A DNA stretch of 64,000 nt from Prosthecobacter fusiformis (lineage in GTDB: Bacteria > Verrucomicrobiota > Verrucomicrobiia > Verrucomicrobiales > Verrucomicrobiaceae): NCBI RefSeq assembly GCF_004364345.1, contig NZ_SOCA01000001.1:1426001-1490000 (forward strand), in the 5' to 3' direction. The notes beneath the pieces were generated by a model. It was not told the DNA's origin. It ran no database searches and saw nothing but the letters and a program-made list of their open reading frames with translations. The translations under genes and the position numbers were made by a program. Positions 9,537 through 18,957 of the stretch are shown here, one piece after another; the first letter of the stretch is position 1, and the number at the start of each line of letters is the position of its first letter.

Positions 9537-10841
9537 TCAAAGCTCGCCGCTTCGTGCCATGGCGGCATCTGCAGGTGAGGCAGGCGGATTGGCGAAGTTC
9601 AGTTCCAGTTGCTTGGGCGCGGGTAGAAAGCGGAAGCGCAGTTGGTCACTTTCCAGCAGGGCGATGCTGGGGGTGTGATCCACGGCAATGATGAAGGGCA
9701 GGACCTTTTTCATGTTCACGCGCATGCGCTGCAGATCCGCCAGATGCAGCCGGGTGTAACGACGCGCGGCGAGGATGCGGGCCACATTGGTGACGCCCAG
9801 GCCGGGGATGCGCCACAGCAGCTCCCGCGGGGCGCGGTTGATGTCCACGGGGAACATGGCGCGGTTGCGTAGCGCCCAGGCCAGCTTCGGGTCCATCTCC
9901 AGATCTAACAAGGGATGCTCCACCGGGAGCAGCTCCTTGACGTTGAAGCCATAAAAGCGCAGCAGCCAGTCGGCTTGGTAAAGGCGGTGTTCGCGGACAA
10001 GCGGCGGGGGCTTGATGGGCAGCAGGACACTGGGTTCCGGGATGGGGCTGAAGCCGCTGTAATAAACCCGGCGCAGGCGGTAGTCCCGGTAAAGCTCATC
10101 CGCACGGCCGAGGACCACGGCGTCATTGGAGGCATCCGCGCCCACCAGCATCTGGGTGCTCTGGCCGGTGGCAAAGGCGGGCGGGCGGGCACGCGGGGCG
10201 GCCTTGATCTGGCGGGCGTCTTTTTTGGCGACTGCGGATTCGTCAATGCGGTTGCGGATGCCGCCCATGGCCGCCTTTGTCCGGTTGAGATTCTTCTCCG
10301 GGGCTAGGGTGTCCAGGCTCTGCTGAGTGGGCAGCTCGATGTTGATGCTGATGCGGTCCGCATACTGGCCGGCTTTTTCGATCAGCTCTGGCGAGGCCTC
10401 CGGGATGGTCTTGAGATGGATGTAGCCGCGAAAGTGATGCACCTCCCGCAACTGGCGCGCCACCTCAATGACCATCTCCATGGTGTAATCCGCGCTGCGG
10501 ACGATGCCGGAGCTGAGGAAGAGGCCTTCGATGTAGTTCCGCTTGTAGAAATCCAGCGTCAGCTTCACCACTTCCTCCGGCGTGAACAGGGCCCTCTTCA
10601 CATTGCTGCTGCGGCGGTTGATGCAGTAATGGCAGTCGTAGAGGCAGACATTGGTCAGCAGGACCTTGAGCAGGGAAACGCAGCGCCCGTCCGGTGTGTA
10701 GCTGTGGCAGATGCCCGCGCCCCCCGTGGAGCCCACCCCCTGGCTGCCACGCGAGTCTTTGCGAGCAGCCCCGGAGCTGGCGCAGGAAGCGTCGTATTTG
10801 GCCGCATCAGCCAGGATTTGCAGTTTGCGGTCCAGTTCCAT
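9537..10841 (-). CDS. Putative DNA modification/repair radical SAM protein
   Basis: 434 residues, close to the usual length of the TIGR03916 family. The radical SAM cluster motif is C66-LYD-C70-HY-C73 (CX3CX2C), preceded by GAGICHSYTPDGRC, a segment typical of this family. The N-terminal MELDRKLQILADAAKYDASC also matches it. The C-terminal half has helix-hairpin-helix-like sequence (IPGLGVTNVARILAARR, about residues 335-360) that suggests DNA binding. In many genomes the gene stands next to a uracil-DNA-glycosylase-like partner, but no such partner is visible here. Its upstream neighbour on the same strand is a TIGR03643-like small protein 36 bp away. The role in DNA repair or modification comes from genomic context in the family and is not proven. 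Confidence 0.85.
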   Translation of the reverse strand: MELDRKLQILADAAKYDASCASSGAARKDSRGSQGVGSTGGAGICHSYTPDGRCVSLLKVLLTNVCLYDCHYCINRRSSNVKRALFTPEEVVKLTLDFYKRNYIEGLFLSSGIVRSADYTMEMVIEVARQLREVHHFRGYIHLKTIPEASPELIEKAGQYADRISINIELPTQQSLDTLAPEKNLNRTKAAMGGIRNRIDESAVAKKDARQIKAAPRARPPAFATGQSTQMLVGADASNDAVVLGRADELYRDYRLRRVYYSGFSPIPEPSVLLPIKPPPLVREHRLYQADWLLRFYGFNVKELLPVEHPLLDLEMDPKLAWALRNRAMFPVDINRAPRELLWRIPGLGVTNVARILAARRYTRLHLADLQRMRVNMKKVLPFIIAVDHTPSIALLESDQLRFRFLPAPKQLELNFANPPASPADAAMARSGEL

Positions 10842-10877
10842 AAATTCATGCGAACAGTATTCAAAAGAATACGCTTG

Positions 10878-11114
10878 TCACGCTTCATCGTCCGTTTTTA
10901 CCACAGAAATATGCTGTTCGAGGAGTTTGCGATGTTTGGTCACACGTCCGGAGATGCGCTTCCGCCACAGGCGAAAACTTGAAGGCTTGAGCTCGCGGCG
11001 CATGATGACAATCACCTGAGATTCAGTCAGCCCTGTGCGTTCTTTGATCTCCTCGAAGGTCGTCCGGTCTTCCCAGGCCAGACGGATGATGTAGGAATGA
11101 TCCGTGGCATTCAT
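10878..11114 (-). CDS. TIGR03643/DUF2805 family small protein
   Basis: 78 residues. The strings AWEDRTTFEEI and MRRELKPSSFRLWRKRISGR are the hallmark of the TIGR03643 (DUF2805) family of small basic helix-turn-helix-like proteins of unknown function. The helical N-terminal half (GLTESQVIVIMRREL) looks like a DNA-recognition helix pair. Its ATG is 1 bp from the stop of the lipoprotein gene upstream, and the radical SAM gene follows after 36 bp, so the three genes are probably one transcript. Linking it to DNA repair would rest on that context alone. Confidence 0.85.
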   Translation of the reverse strand: MNATDHSYIIRLAWEDRTTFEEIKERTGLTESQVIVIMRRELKPSSFRLWRKRISGRVTKHRKLLEQHISVVKTDDEA

Positions 11115-11115
11115 A

Positions 11116-11940
11116 TCAGCGCACTTTTTGACCCTCCAGTTTCAGATCCGTGAGCTGCCATTCGTGGGCTTTAAAAACAAAGGGACGACGGACGTATTCT
11201 ACAAATCTCGTCGGCCAGACACTGCCATCGGAGGCGGTGATAAAGTCATGAAAAGTCACGTCCGCATCCGCTCCGCGAGTGCTGTCCAGACCATTGAGCG
11301 AAAACTGCACCCGCCGCAGTTTCCCGCTTTTTTGGGAAACCCAGGCGATGACAAAATCCGCCTCACTGTCTCCTAAGCCGGGGTGGATTTCGCATTGAAT
11401 CAAGTCGCACCTGTCACCCTCGACAGTACGGGCACCCAGTTGGGAAAAGTCATCCGCATTTTCCAGCAACCAACTGCTGCCAAACAGGAAGAGAGTGTAG
11501 GCATCGGCCACCAGACTGGCAGCGGAAATGGATTCAGGATCGTCACTTTTTTGGCTGTTGTAACTCACCACGGCTGGCTCCCGGCCCTGGCGGAGAACGG
11601 TCTTTAAACCCGCCGGTCCTCGGTGCGTCTGGCTGACCCGCTTTTTCCGGGGCTGATAAATCTCCACGGAACCATGGCGGAATCCCTCATCCACAAGCAC
11701 TGGCTGGATCTTCGGCGAGAGCCGCGACCACTGGCCTCGGTAACCCACCTCCACAGCCTGATGGCGCTGCCAGGCTTGGCCTGAGGTTTTCGCACTGAGT
11801 TCCAGGACGGACCGGGCCTCTTTATCCGATGTGGCCTCCGCGGGAGAAGATGTCCCCGGACGCGGCAGGGAGGTACACTGAGGAAGCGCGACCAACAAGA
11901 GGCCGATGAATGTCCAACGGGAGAGGGAGAAAGGAAGCAT
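11116..11940 (-). CDS. Exported lipoprotein, LolA-like fold suspected
   Basis: 274 residues from the ATG at 11940; the frame extends to 11961. The chosen start leads directly into a lipoprotein signal (MLPFSLSRWTFIGLLLVALP, then Q-C), with the lipobox Cys near residue 22. The mature part is mostly beta-strand, with paired blocks such as GSVEIYQPRKKRVSQ, DRCDLIQCEI and GKLRRVQFSL. These resemble the open half-barrel of LolA/outer-membrane lipoprotein carriers, which shield a lipid. No catalytic motif is seen. It shares a transcript with the TIGR03643-like gene (1-bp gap). The fold call is tentative. Confidence 0.65.
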   Translation of the reverse strand: MLPFSLSRWTFIGLLLVALPQCTSLPRPGTSSPAEATSDKEARSVLELSAKTSGQAWQRHQAVEVGYRGQWSRLSPKIQPVLVDEGFRHGSVEIYQPRKKRVSQTHRGPAGLKTVLRQGREPAVVSYNSQKSDDPESISAASLVADAYTLFLFGSSWLLENADDFSQLGARTVEGDRCDLIQCEIHPGLGDSEADFVIAWVSQKSGKLRRVQFSLNGLDSTRGADADVTFHDFITASDGSVWPTRFVEYVRRPFVFKAHEWQLTDLKLEGQKVR

Positions 11941-11996
11941 CGTTTCCTTTACGCTCCGCAAGCCCTGACGGGCGGACTTCGATCGATCACTTCATA

Positions 11997-13415
11997 TCAG
12001 GCCTTCTCAAAGGCATCCGCCACGCGCAGGATCGTGGCTTCATCCAGGGGCTTGCCGATAATCTGGAGGCCGACGGGGAGCTGTTTCCCGCCCTCTTCGG
12101 CCGTCCCGCAGGGGATGCTGATGGCGGGCAGTCCGGCGAGGTTGACCGGAATGGTAAAAATATCCTCCAGGTAAGCCGCGAGGGGATTGTCCTTCAGCTC
12201 TCCCAGCTTGTGGGCAGGCGTGGGGCTCGTCGGGCTGACGATGACGTCCACCTGCTCAAAGGCTTTTTCAAAATCCTGCCGGATGAGGGTGCGGGCACGC
12301 TGGGCCTTGATGTAATAGGCATCGTAATAGCCGCTGCTGAGCACGTAGGTGCCGAGCAGGATGCGGCGCTTCACCTCCGGACCGAAACCTTCCGCACGGC
12401 TTTTCAGGTAATGCTCCAGCAGGTCCTTGGACTCGGCCGTGCGATGGCCATAACGCACGCCGTCAAAGCGGGCCAAGTTGGCCGAGGCCTCCGCCGGGGC
12501 GATGATGTAATAGGTGCTCACGCCGACATCGGTGTGCGGCAGGCTGATCTCCACCGGGATGGCTCCCAGCGACTCCAGCTTTTTAATGGCGGCCTGGATG
12601 CTGGCAGAGACCCCGGCGTGGATGCCGCTGATGAAATATTCCTTCGGCAGTCCGATGCGGAGGCCTTTGATGTCACGACCAAGAGCAGCGGTGAAGTCCG
12701 GCACCTCGATATCCAGAGAAGTGGAGTCACGAGCATCTTTCCCGCAAAGATGGTTCAGCAGCAGGGCGGCATCTTCCACCGTCTTGGTGATGGGGCCGAT
12801 CTGGTCCAGAGAGGAGGCAAAGGCCACCAGGCCATAGCGCGAAATGCGACCGTAAGTCGGCTTGATGCCCACGCAGCCGCAGAGGGCCGCTGGCTGGCGG
12901 ATGGAGCCGCCGGTGTCCGAACCGAGAGTCGCAATGGCCAGATTTCCCGCCACAGCCGCTGCGCTGCCGCCGCTGGAGCCGCCAGGGATGCGGTCCAGAT
13001 CCCGAGGGTTCCGGGTGATGCCCAGGGCGGAGTTTTCCGTGGAGGATCCCATGGCAAATTCGTCCATGTTCAGCCGGCCAAAGGGGATGCCGCCGCCGGC
13101 GCGCAGCTTTTCAATCGCGCCTGCATTGTAGGGGGCGGTATAACCCGCTAGCATCTTGGAGGCGCAGGAGCAGGGCTCACCGAGGACGTTCATGTTGTCC
13201 TTGATGCCGATGGGGATGCCACCCAGGGGCTGGGACAGGTCCGCCTGATCGGCCTCGGCCAATGCCTTTTCCAGATCCCAGGACAGATACGCCCCGATGG
13301 CGGGATTCTGTGCCTCGATGGCGGCGGCGACATCCTGGACGATGTCACGCGGGGTGATTTCTTTGGCGACGAGCCGCTGGCGCAGGCTGGCAATAGTGGA
13401 GGAGGCGAGGGACAT
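11997..13415 (-). CDS. gatA: Glutamyl-tRNA(Gln)/aspartyl-tRNA(Asn) amidotransferase subunit A
   Basis: 472 residues from the ATG at 13415. The frame runs on to 13541, but the extra 42 residues are not conserved in GatA and the chosen start gives the usual MSLASSTIASLRQRL opening. The amidase Ser-cisSer-Lys triad is visible: K72 in GIKDN, S147 in PGGSSGGSAAA, and S171 in SDTGGSIRQPA. GatA releases ammonia from glutamine; GatB then uses it to convert mischarged Glu-tRNA(Gln) or Asp-tRNA(Asn). gatC is 106 bp upstream on the same strand. gatB is not in this window, so the complex is split in this genome. Confidence 0.97.
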   Translation of the reverse strand: MSLASSTIASLRQRLVAKEITPRDIVQDVAAAIEAQNPAIGAYLSWDLEKALAEADQADLSQPLGGIPIGIKDNMNVLGEPCSCASKMLAGYTAPYNAGAIEKLRAGGGIPFGRLNMDEFAMGSSTENSALGITRNPRDLDRIPGGSSGGSAAAVAGNLAIATLGSDTGGSIRQPAALCGCVGIKPTYGRISRYGLVAFASSLDQIGPITKTVEDAALLLNHLCGKDARDSTSLDIEVPDFTAALGRDIKGLRIGLPKEYFISGIHAGVSASIQAAIKKLESLGAIPVEISLPHTDVGVSTYYIIAPAEASANLARFDGVRYGHRTAESKDLLEHYLKSRAEGFGPEVKRRILLGTYVLSSGYYDAYYIKAQRARTLIRQDFEKAFEQVDVIVSPTSPTPAHKLGELKDNPLAAYLEDIFTIPVNLAGLPAISIPCGTAEEGGKQLPVGLQIIGKPLDEATILRVADAFEKA

Positions 13416-13521
13416 CGGGGAAAGCAGAAGGAGAAAAGGGGTGCGGGCACTCTTGCCTGCAAAGAAACGGGGAAAATGATCCCGCAAAGTGGGAACGAAG
13501 CAGAAGGGCAGGCAGGCGGGG

Positions 13522-13806
13522 TCAGTCCATGACTTTGACAATTTGAAACTGGTCCATCACCCGGCGTGGCGCATTGGCCAGGGCCTCATCCTGGGTGAAG
13601 CCAGGGCGGGAGACATCGGGCCGTACGACATCAAAAACCGGCATCGCGTGGGCGCTGGGCTCCGCATCCAGGGGATAGCTACTGAGCTGGTCGATGTGCC
13701 CCAGGATCTGGGAAAGCTGGGCCTTGTAGCTTTTGGCCTCCTCTTCGGTCAGGGCGAGGCGCGCCAGCTTGGCGATGTGGTCGATGTTGATCTCAGGAGA
13801 CGGCAT
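13522..13806 (-). CDS. gatC: Glutamyl-tRNA(Gln) amidotransferase subunit C
   Basis: 94 residues, the usual GatC length. It has the family pattern IDHIAKLARLALTEEE at the N-terminus and the ILGHIDQLSSYPLDAEP block. Near the end it has RPDVSRPGFTQDEALANAP, which wraps around GatA in the complex. It stabilises the GatA-GatB interface. It is transcribed ahead of gatA on the same strand and diverges from the plus-strand giant gene at 13974, so the 167-bp gap should hold promoters for both. Confidence 0.95.
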   Translation of the reverse strand: MPSPEINIDHIAKLARLALTEEEAKSYKAQLSQILGHIDQLSSYPLDAEPSAHAMPVFDVVRPDVSRPGFTQDEALANAPRRVMDQFQIVKVMD

Positions 13807-13973
13807 ACGCCTTTTTTAAACCGCAGCGCCGGGGGTGCAAGACGGAGAACGATTTTTCCACCGCCCGGATTCCGGGCAAAACTGCGTCTTCCGTGTCCGA
13901 TCCATCCTAAATCTTGTCCGAGCATGGCCTTTCCTGATAACGTTCCTATCTGGCAACCGCCGCCCGACCCGCC

Positions 13974-16900
13974 ATGAAACGCCTGCTCATTTTTGCCCTC
14001 GCCAGCGCCTCCCTCCTGCAGGCACAGCCGCTCATCACGTGGAAGCGCGTCCAGTTGACGGACACCTTTTATGCCGAAGGCGCGAACTTTGCCGACATCA
14101 ACAAGGACGGCCACATGGACATCATCAGCGGCCCGTTCTGGTATGAAGGGCCGGACTGGCAAAAACGGCACGCTTACCATGCGGTCAAGGAATTCAACAT
14201 CGTTGGTTATTCCGACCACTTTTTCTGCTATCCGCAGGACTTCAATGCCGATGGCTGGCCGGATATTTTGGTGCTGGGTTTTCCAGGCAAGGAGGCGCGC
14301 CTGTACCTGAACCCGGGCAAGTTTGAAAACGACGCTCCCTGGCCCGCCCATGTCGTCGCCGATGCGGTGGACAATGAATCCCCCGTCTTTGCCGACATCA
14401 CGGGCGATGGCAAATCGGAGATCATCTGCAGCACGGGCGGCCGCTTTGGCTGGTATGCGCCGAATTGGGACCGGCCGACCGAAAAATGGCCTTTCGTGGC
14501 GGTGACCGGCGACCTGAAGGTGGCCAAGTTCACCCACGGCCTCGGCATCGGCGATGTGAACGGCGATGGCCGGATGGACCTGCTGGAGGCCCGGCGCTGG
14601 TGGGAGCAGCCGAAGGCAGGCGCGGACAAAACAGCCTCCAACACTCCGCCGTGGACCCAGCACAACTTTGCAGCGGGCATCGGCGGCGGGGCGCAGATGT
14701 TCGCCTATGACTTTGACGGGGATGGCAGCAACGACGTGGCCACCGCCCTGGCCGCGCACCAGTATGGCGTGGCGGTTTACCTGAACCGCATGCAGAAAGC
14801 CGATGAGGCAGGCAAGAGTGCCCGCCCCACTTGGGAAAAGCGCACGCTGGTGGGCGAGCAGCCTTGGGAGAACGATTACGGCATCGTCTTCAGCCAGCCC
14901 CATGCCATGCATCTGGCGGACGTGGACGGGGATGGCGTGAAGGACCTCATCACCGGCAAACGCTACTGGGCGCACAATGGCCATGGCGATCCGGACGAAT
15001 CCGGTCCGCGCGTGCTGTATTGGTTTCAGACCAAACGCGATGGCCATGGCGGCGTGGAATTCATCCCGCATCTGGTGGATGCCGAGAGCGGCGTGGGCAC
15101 CGATGTCCAGGTGGGCGATGTGAACGGGGACCAGCTGCCGGACATCGTGGTGGGCAACAAGGCCGGTCTTTTTGTGCTGCTGCAGGAGCGGCAGGAAGTG
15201 AGCGCCGAGCTGGCCGCGCAAATGGCCCCGAAGAAAATGTACGGCCCTGGAAGCATGGAGCACGGCCCTTCCGGCCTAGTTCCCCAAAAGGATTACAAAA
15301 CCGGCCAGACGCCGCAGGAAGCGTTGAAGAACATTCAGTTACCCGCAGGCTTCAAGGCCGAGCTCATCGCCGCCGAACCGGATGTGGTGCAGCCCATCGC
15401 CATGTGCTGGGATGAACGCGGCAGGCTGTGGGTGATCGAGGGCAACAGCTACCCAAAACCGCGTGAACCGGGCGCGGGCCAGGACCGCATCCTGATCTTC
15501 GAAGATTCGGATGGCGACGGCAGCTTCGAGACGCGCAAGGTCTTCGCGGAAGGCATCAGCCTCGCCAGCGGCATCGAGATCGGTTTTGGTGGCGTGTGGG
15601 TGGGGGCCGCGCCTTACCTCATGTTCATTCCCGATGCGGACCGTGATGACCAACCCGATGCCAGCCATGCGCCCTCTGAATCCAACGGCACGCCGAAGGT
15701 CCCCGGCCTGCCTTTCACCGCCTATGCCCTCCTGGACGGCTGGGGCAGCCAGGACACGCATGAAACCCTGAACAGCTTCATCTGGGGTCCCGATGGCTGG
15801 CTGTACGGCTGCCATGGTGTTTTTACACACTCAAAGGTAGGCCGGGTGGGCACGCCGGATGCCGAACGCGAGCCGCTGAATGCTGGTGTGTGGCGTTATC
15901 ACCCCGTGCGGCACACCTTTGAAGTGTATGCCCACGGCACCAGCAATCCCTGGGGCCTGGACTATGACCAATACGGCGAGTTTTTTGTCACCGCCTGTGT
16001 CATCCCGCACCTCTATCACATCGTCCCCGGCGGCCGGTATCAGCGGCAGGGCGGCCAGCATTTCAACCCCTACACCTACGACGACATCAAGACCATCGCC
16101 AACCACTCGCATTTCGCCGGCGACATCCGGTCGAATGCACACTGGGGCGCCCGCAAAGGCGGCGGCATCGTCGCGGATGATACCAACCAGGCTGGTGGCG
16201 GCCATGCCCATTGCGGCCTCGCCATCTATCAAAGCAGCCAGTTTCCCGCGAGCTACCGCAATCAGCTCCTATTTGGCAACCTCCACGGCCATCGTCTCGT
16301 CACCAATTACCTGGACCCCAAAGGCAGTACCTACATCGGCAGGCACGGCAGCGATTTCATGCGGTCTAACGACATGCATTTCATCCCCGTCACACAAAAA
16401 GTCGGTCCAGACGGCGCGCTCTACGTCAGTGACTGGAGCGACAAGCAGGTCTGCCACCGCGGCAGCAACGCCATCGAAATGTGGGACCGCAGCAACGGGC
16501 GGATTTATCGCGTGAGCTATGGAGAAAGTACGGTGGGCACTCCTGCCCGCCTCAAAGCCCATAGCGGCGAAGCTGCGAAATCAAACGAAGGCGAAAGGAG
16601 TCTTCGTGATCTGCTCAATGACTTAGTTCGCGACACGATGACAATCCAGTTACCCAAAGCTCCGTTCAACCTCCGCAAAGAAGAAACCGACACTTTAGTC
16701 AAGCTTGCCGTGCAGCCGGAAAACGAGTGGTTCTCACGTATGGCACGGCGGGTGTTGATGGAGCGATATTACACAGATGGGTCTTTAAATGATAAATTGT
16801 CCGGCAAGGGATTGGGCATGGAGGCAAGCTCAGAGCTTGGGAATTTACTGGCTATGGAGCACGAGGACGAAATCGGATTTCACACGATGCCAACCCCCAA

Positions 16901-18938
16901 CCGTTTGCGGGCTCTTTGGCTATTGGTTAGCGCAAACGAGGTTAATGGGAACCATTTATACCTCCTCAATGGGTTACAATTGAAAGATCCCGTCGTCGTC
17001 GCCCAGATCATCCGTTACACAATGGGAGGATATCGAGGAAAAGAACTTCACACCGCGGAAGCAGAAATGAATCCATCGAGTCGCAAGATAATGGACCAGA
17101 TTGCGGCCAACCTGATCGACCTCGCCAAAAATACCAAGTCAGCAGTGATTCGCCGAGAACTTGCATCGTCACTGAGCGGATCATTTAGCCGTTTTGAACA
17201 AGCCATCGCCACCGCCCTCCTCCAGCATGCCGAGGACAACGACGATCCTTACATCCCGCTGCTCATCTGGTATGGCATTGAGCCCGTCGTCGGCGGCGAT
17301 GCCCAGACCGGCCTTGAGCTGGCAAAGATCTCCAAGATGCCGAAGGTGACGGAGTTTATCTACCGCCGCCTCGGGGCCGAGGAACAGGGCCGCACCGCCC
17401 TCCTGGGCATCGCCGCCGATTCGCCCGACACCGCCCTGCGTGAAACCCTGCTGCGCACGGTGGTGGAAGCGGCCCGCACGGGCAACAAGGTGGCGCTGCC
17501 CAAAGACTGGGTGCAAATGAAAACTAAGTTAGGCAACGGCCCGATGATCTCGGAGCTCGAAGCCTTCATGGGCGTGGAAACCAGCCTCGTCGCCTACCGT
17601 GACACCCTGCTTTCCCAAGCTGCCGTCGCACAGCGCGAGGCTGCCTTGCGCATCCTGCTTCAGGTGCGGGACCCGCAGACGGCGGCTCTGCTGCACCAGC
17701 TCATCGCCCAGGATGACCAGGCGATGGTGCGGCGTGCGGTCCAGGCCCTCGCCACCCTTCCGCATGATGGCACCCCGGCCCTGTTGCTGGCGAAATTTGC
17801 GACCTTTGACGCGACCACCCGCAATGATGCCATCAACACCCTGGCCACCACGCCTGCCGGGGCCAAAGGCCTGCTAGTGGCGGTGAAGGAGGGGCGGATG
17901 ACCCGGTCCATGCTCTCGCCCTTCCTGGCCCGCCAGATGTCCGCTCTCCAGGATGATGAAGTGCGGGCCCTGATCAAGCAGGTCTGGGGTGACCTCAACG
18001 CCCCCAAGGCCGATCTGGAGGAGAGGAAGGCCAAATTCCGCGCCACCCTTTCACCTGCGGCCCTGGCCCGGGCCGATGCGGCCAAGGGCAAGATGATCTT
18101 CAGCGCCACCTGCGGAACTTGTCATCGTTTGTTAGGCGAGGGCCAGGATGTCGGCCCGGACCTTACCGGCTCCAACCGCGCCGACTTGAACTACCTCCTG
18201 GATAACGTCCTGGATCCCAATGCCGTCATCGGCAAGGACTACCAGCTCAACATCTTTGAACTGAACGACGGCCGCATCGCCAGCGGGGTGATCAAGGAGG
18301 AAACCGCCGCCGCTTACCGCGTCACCCTGCCCGGCGGCATCGAGCAGATCGTCACCAAGACCGAAGTCAAAAAGCGCACCCTGTCCGCCATGAGCACCAT
18401 GCCCGAAGGCCTCTTCGATGCCCTGCCTGCCGACATGGTTCTGGACCTCGTGAAGTATCTTCAAAGTTCTGCAGTCCCGGCTTCAGCCAATCCAGAAAAA
18501 ACCACGGCAGTGCCCGGCGCTATCGAAGGCGAATCGCTCAGGTCCAAAGCCACGGCGGGTAACGTGAAGCCCCAGAACATGTCAGGCTTCAAAGCCGGGC
18601 ACTGGAGCGGCGGCAAGCACCTCTGGTGGACCGGTGGCAAGGTGGGCAGCACGCTCAAGATCACGTTCCCAATCGCAGAAGCCGGAAAAAAGAAGATCTA
18701 CGCGGTCTTCACCAAAGCCCCTGACTACGGCATCGTCAGCTTCAAGGTGAACGGCCATTCAAGTGCCCTCGGCCCCGTGGATCTTTATGATGCCGCCGTC
18801 GTCAACACGGCGGAGCAATGGATCGGTGAATTTGAGTTCAACGCGGGCGAACAGGTGCTGGAAGTGATGATGGACGGCAAAAACCCAGCCGCCAAACCCG
18901 CCCTGATGTTTGCCTTGGATTATCTCCGCGTGGAGTGA
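13974..18938 (+). CDS. Secreted FG-GAP/PVC dehydrogenase/HEAT/cytochrome c protein
   Basis: 1654 residues with a signal peptide (MKRLLIFALASASLLQAQ). An FG-GAP/VCBS propeller covers about 30-410, with Ca-binding loops such as INKDGHMD, VNGDGRMD and VDGDGVKD. The PVC-type membrane-bound dehydrogenase domain follows at about 452-860 (QLPAGFKAELIAAEP, EDSDGDGSFE). HEAT-like helices cover about 890-1365, and a TIGR02603-type heme-binding domain has C1380-G-T-C1383-H1384. After that comes NVLDPNAVIGKDYQ and a methionine-bearing segment (SAMSTMPEG). A C-terminal beta-sandwich (about 1520-1654) resembles carbohydrate-binding modules. Family knowledge suggests oxidation of a sugar or polyol with electrons passed to the heme. 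Codon use and GC fall clearly within about 16510-17195 (residues 846-1075), unlike the rest of the gene. Confidence 0.85.
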   Translation: MKRLLIFALASASLLQAQPLITWKRVQLTDTFYAEGANFADINKDGHMDIISGPFWYEGPDWQKRHAYHAVKEFNIVGYSDHFFCYPQDFNADGWPDILVLGFPGKEARLYLNPGKFENDAPWPAHVVADAVDNESPVFADITGDGKSEIICSTGGRFGWYAPNWDRPTEKWPFVAVTGDLKVAKFTHGLGIGDVNGDGRMDLLEARRWWEQPKAGADKTASNTPPWTQHNFAAGIGGGAQMFAYDFDGDGSNDVATALAAHQYGVAVYLNRMQKADEAGKSARPTWEKRTLVGEQPWENDYGIVFSQPHAMHLADVDGDGVKDLITGKRYWAHNGHGDPDESGPRVLYWFQTKRDGHGGVEFIPHLVDAESGVGTDVQVGDVNGDQLPDIVVGNKAGLFVLLQERQEVSAELAAQMAPKKMYGPGSMEHGPSGLVPQKDYKTGQTPQEALKNIQLPAGFKAELIAAEPDVVQPIAMCWDERGRLWVIEGNSYPKPREPGAGQDRILIFEDSDGDGSFETRKVFAEGISLASGIEIGFGGVWVGAAPYLMFIPDADRDDQPDASHAPSESNGTPKVPGLPFTAYALLDGWGSQDTHETLNSFIWGPDGWLYGCHGVFTHSKVGRVGTPDAEREPLNAGVWRYHPVRHTFEVYAHGTSNPWGLDYDQYGEFFVTACVIPHLYHIVPGGRYQRQGGQHFNPYTYDDIKTIANHSHFAGDIRSNAHWGARKGGGIVADDTNQAGGGHAHCGLAIYQSSQFPASYRNQLLFGNLHGHRLVTNYLDPKGSTYIGRHGSDFMRSNDMHFIPVTQKVGPDGALYVSDWSDKQVCHRGSNAIEMWDRSNGRIYRVSYGESTVGTPARLKAHSGEAAKSNEGERSLRDLLNDLVRDTMTIQLPKAPFNLRKEETDTLVKLAVQPENEWFSRMARRVLMERYYTDGSLNDKLSGKGLGMEASSELGNLLAMEHEDEIGFHTMPTPNRLRALWLLVSANEVNGNHLYLLNGLQLKDPVVVAQIIRYTMGGYRGKELHTAEAEMNPSSRKIMDQIAANLIDLAKNTKSAVIRRELASSLSGSFSRFEQAIATALLQHAEDNDDPYIPLLIWYGIEPVVGGDAQTGLELAKISKMPKVTEFIYRRLGAEEQGRTALLGIAADSPDTALRETLLRTVVEAARTGNKVALPKDWVQMKTKLGNGPMISELEAFMGVETSLVAYRDTLLSQAAVAQREAALRILLQVRDPQTAALLHQLIAQDDQAMVRRAVQALATLPHDGTPALLLAKFATFDATTRNDAINTLATTPAGAKGLLVAVKEGRMTRSMLSPFLARQMSALQDDEVRALIKQVWGDLNAPKADLEERKAKFRATLSPAALARADAAKGKMIFSATCGTCHRLLGEGQDVGPDLTGSNRADLNYLLDNVLDPNAVIGKDYQLNIFELNDGRIASGVIKEETAAAYRVTLPGGIEQIVTKTEVKKRTLSAMSTMPEGLFDALPADMVLDLVKYLQSSAVPASANPEKTTAVPGAIEGESLRSKATAGNVKPQNMSGFKAGHWSGGKHLWWTGGKVGSTLKITFPIAEAGKKKIYAVFTKAPDYGIVSFKVNGHSSALGPVDLYDAAVVNTAEQWIGEFEFNAGEQVLEVMMDGKNPAAKPALMFALDYLRVE

Positions 18939-18957
18939 GAGTTGCGTACGTGGCGGC

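Noticed and set aside
9233-9568. 111-codon minus-strand frame in the gap before the radical SAM gene
   Set aside because: It overlaps the end of that gene and an inverted repeat pair; no family resemblance.
13749-15263. 504-codon minus-strand frame over the second PVC gene
   Set aside because: Same reason; it also crosses the gatC 5' end and carries His/Val-rich junk sequence.
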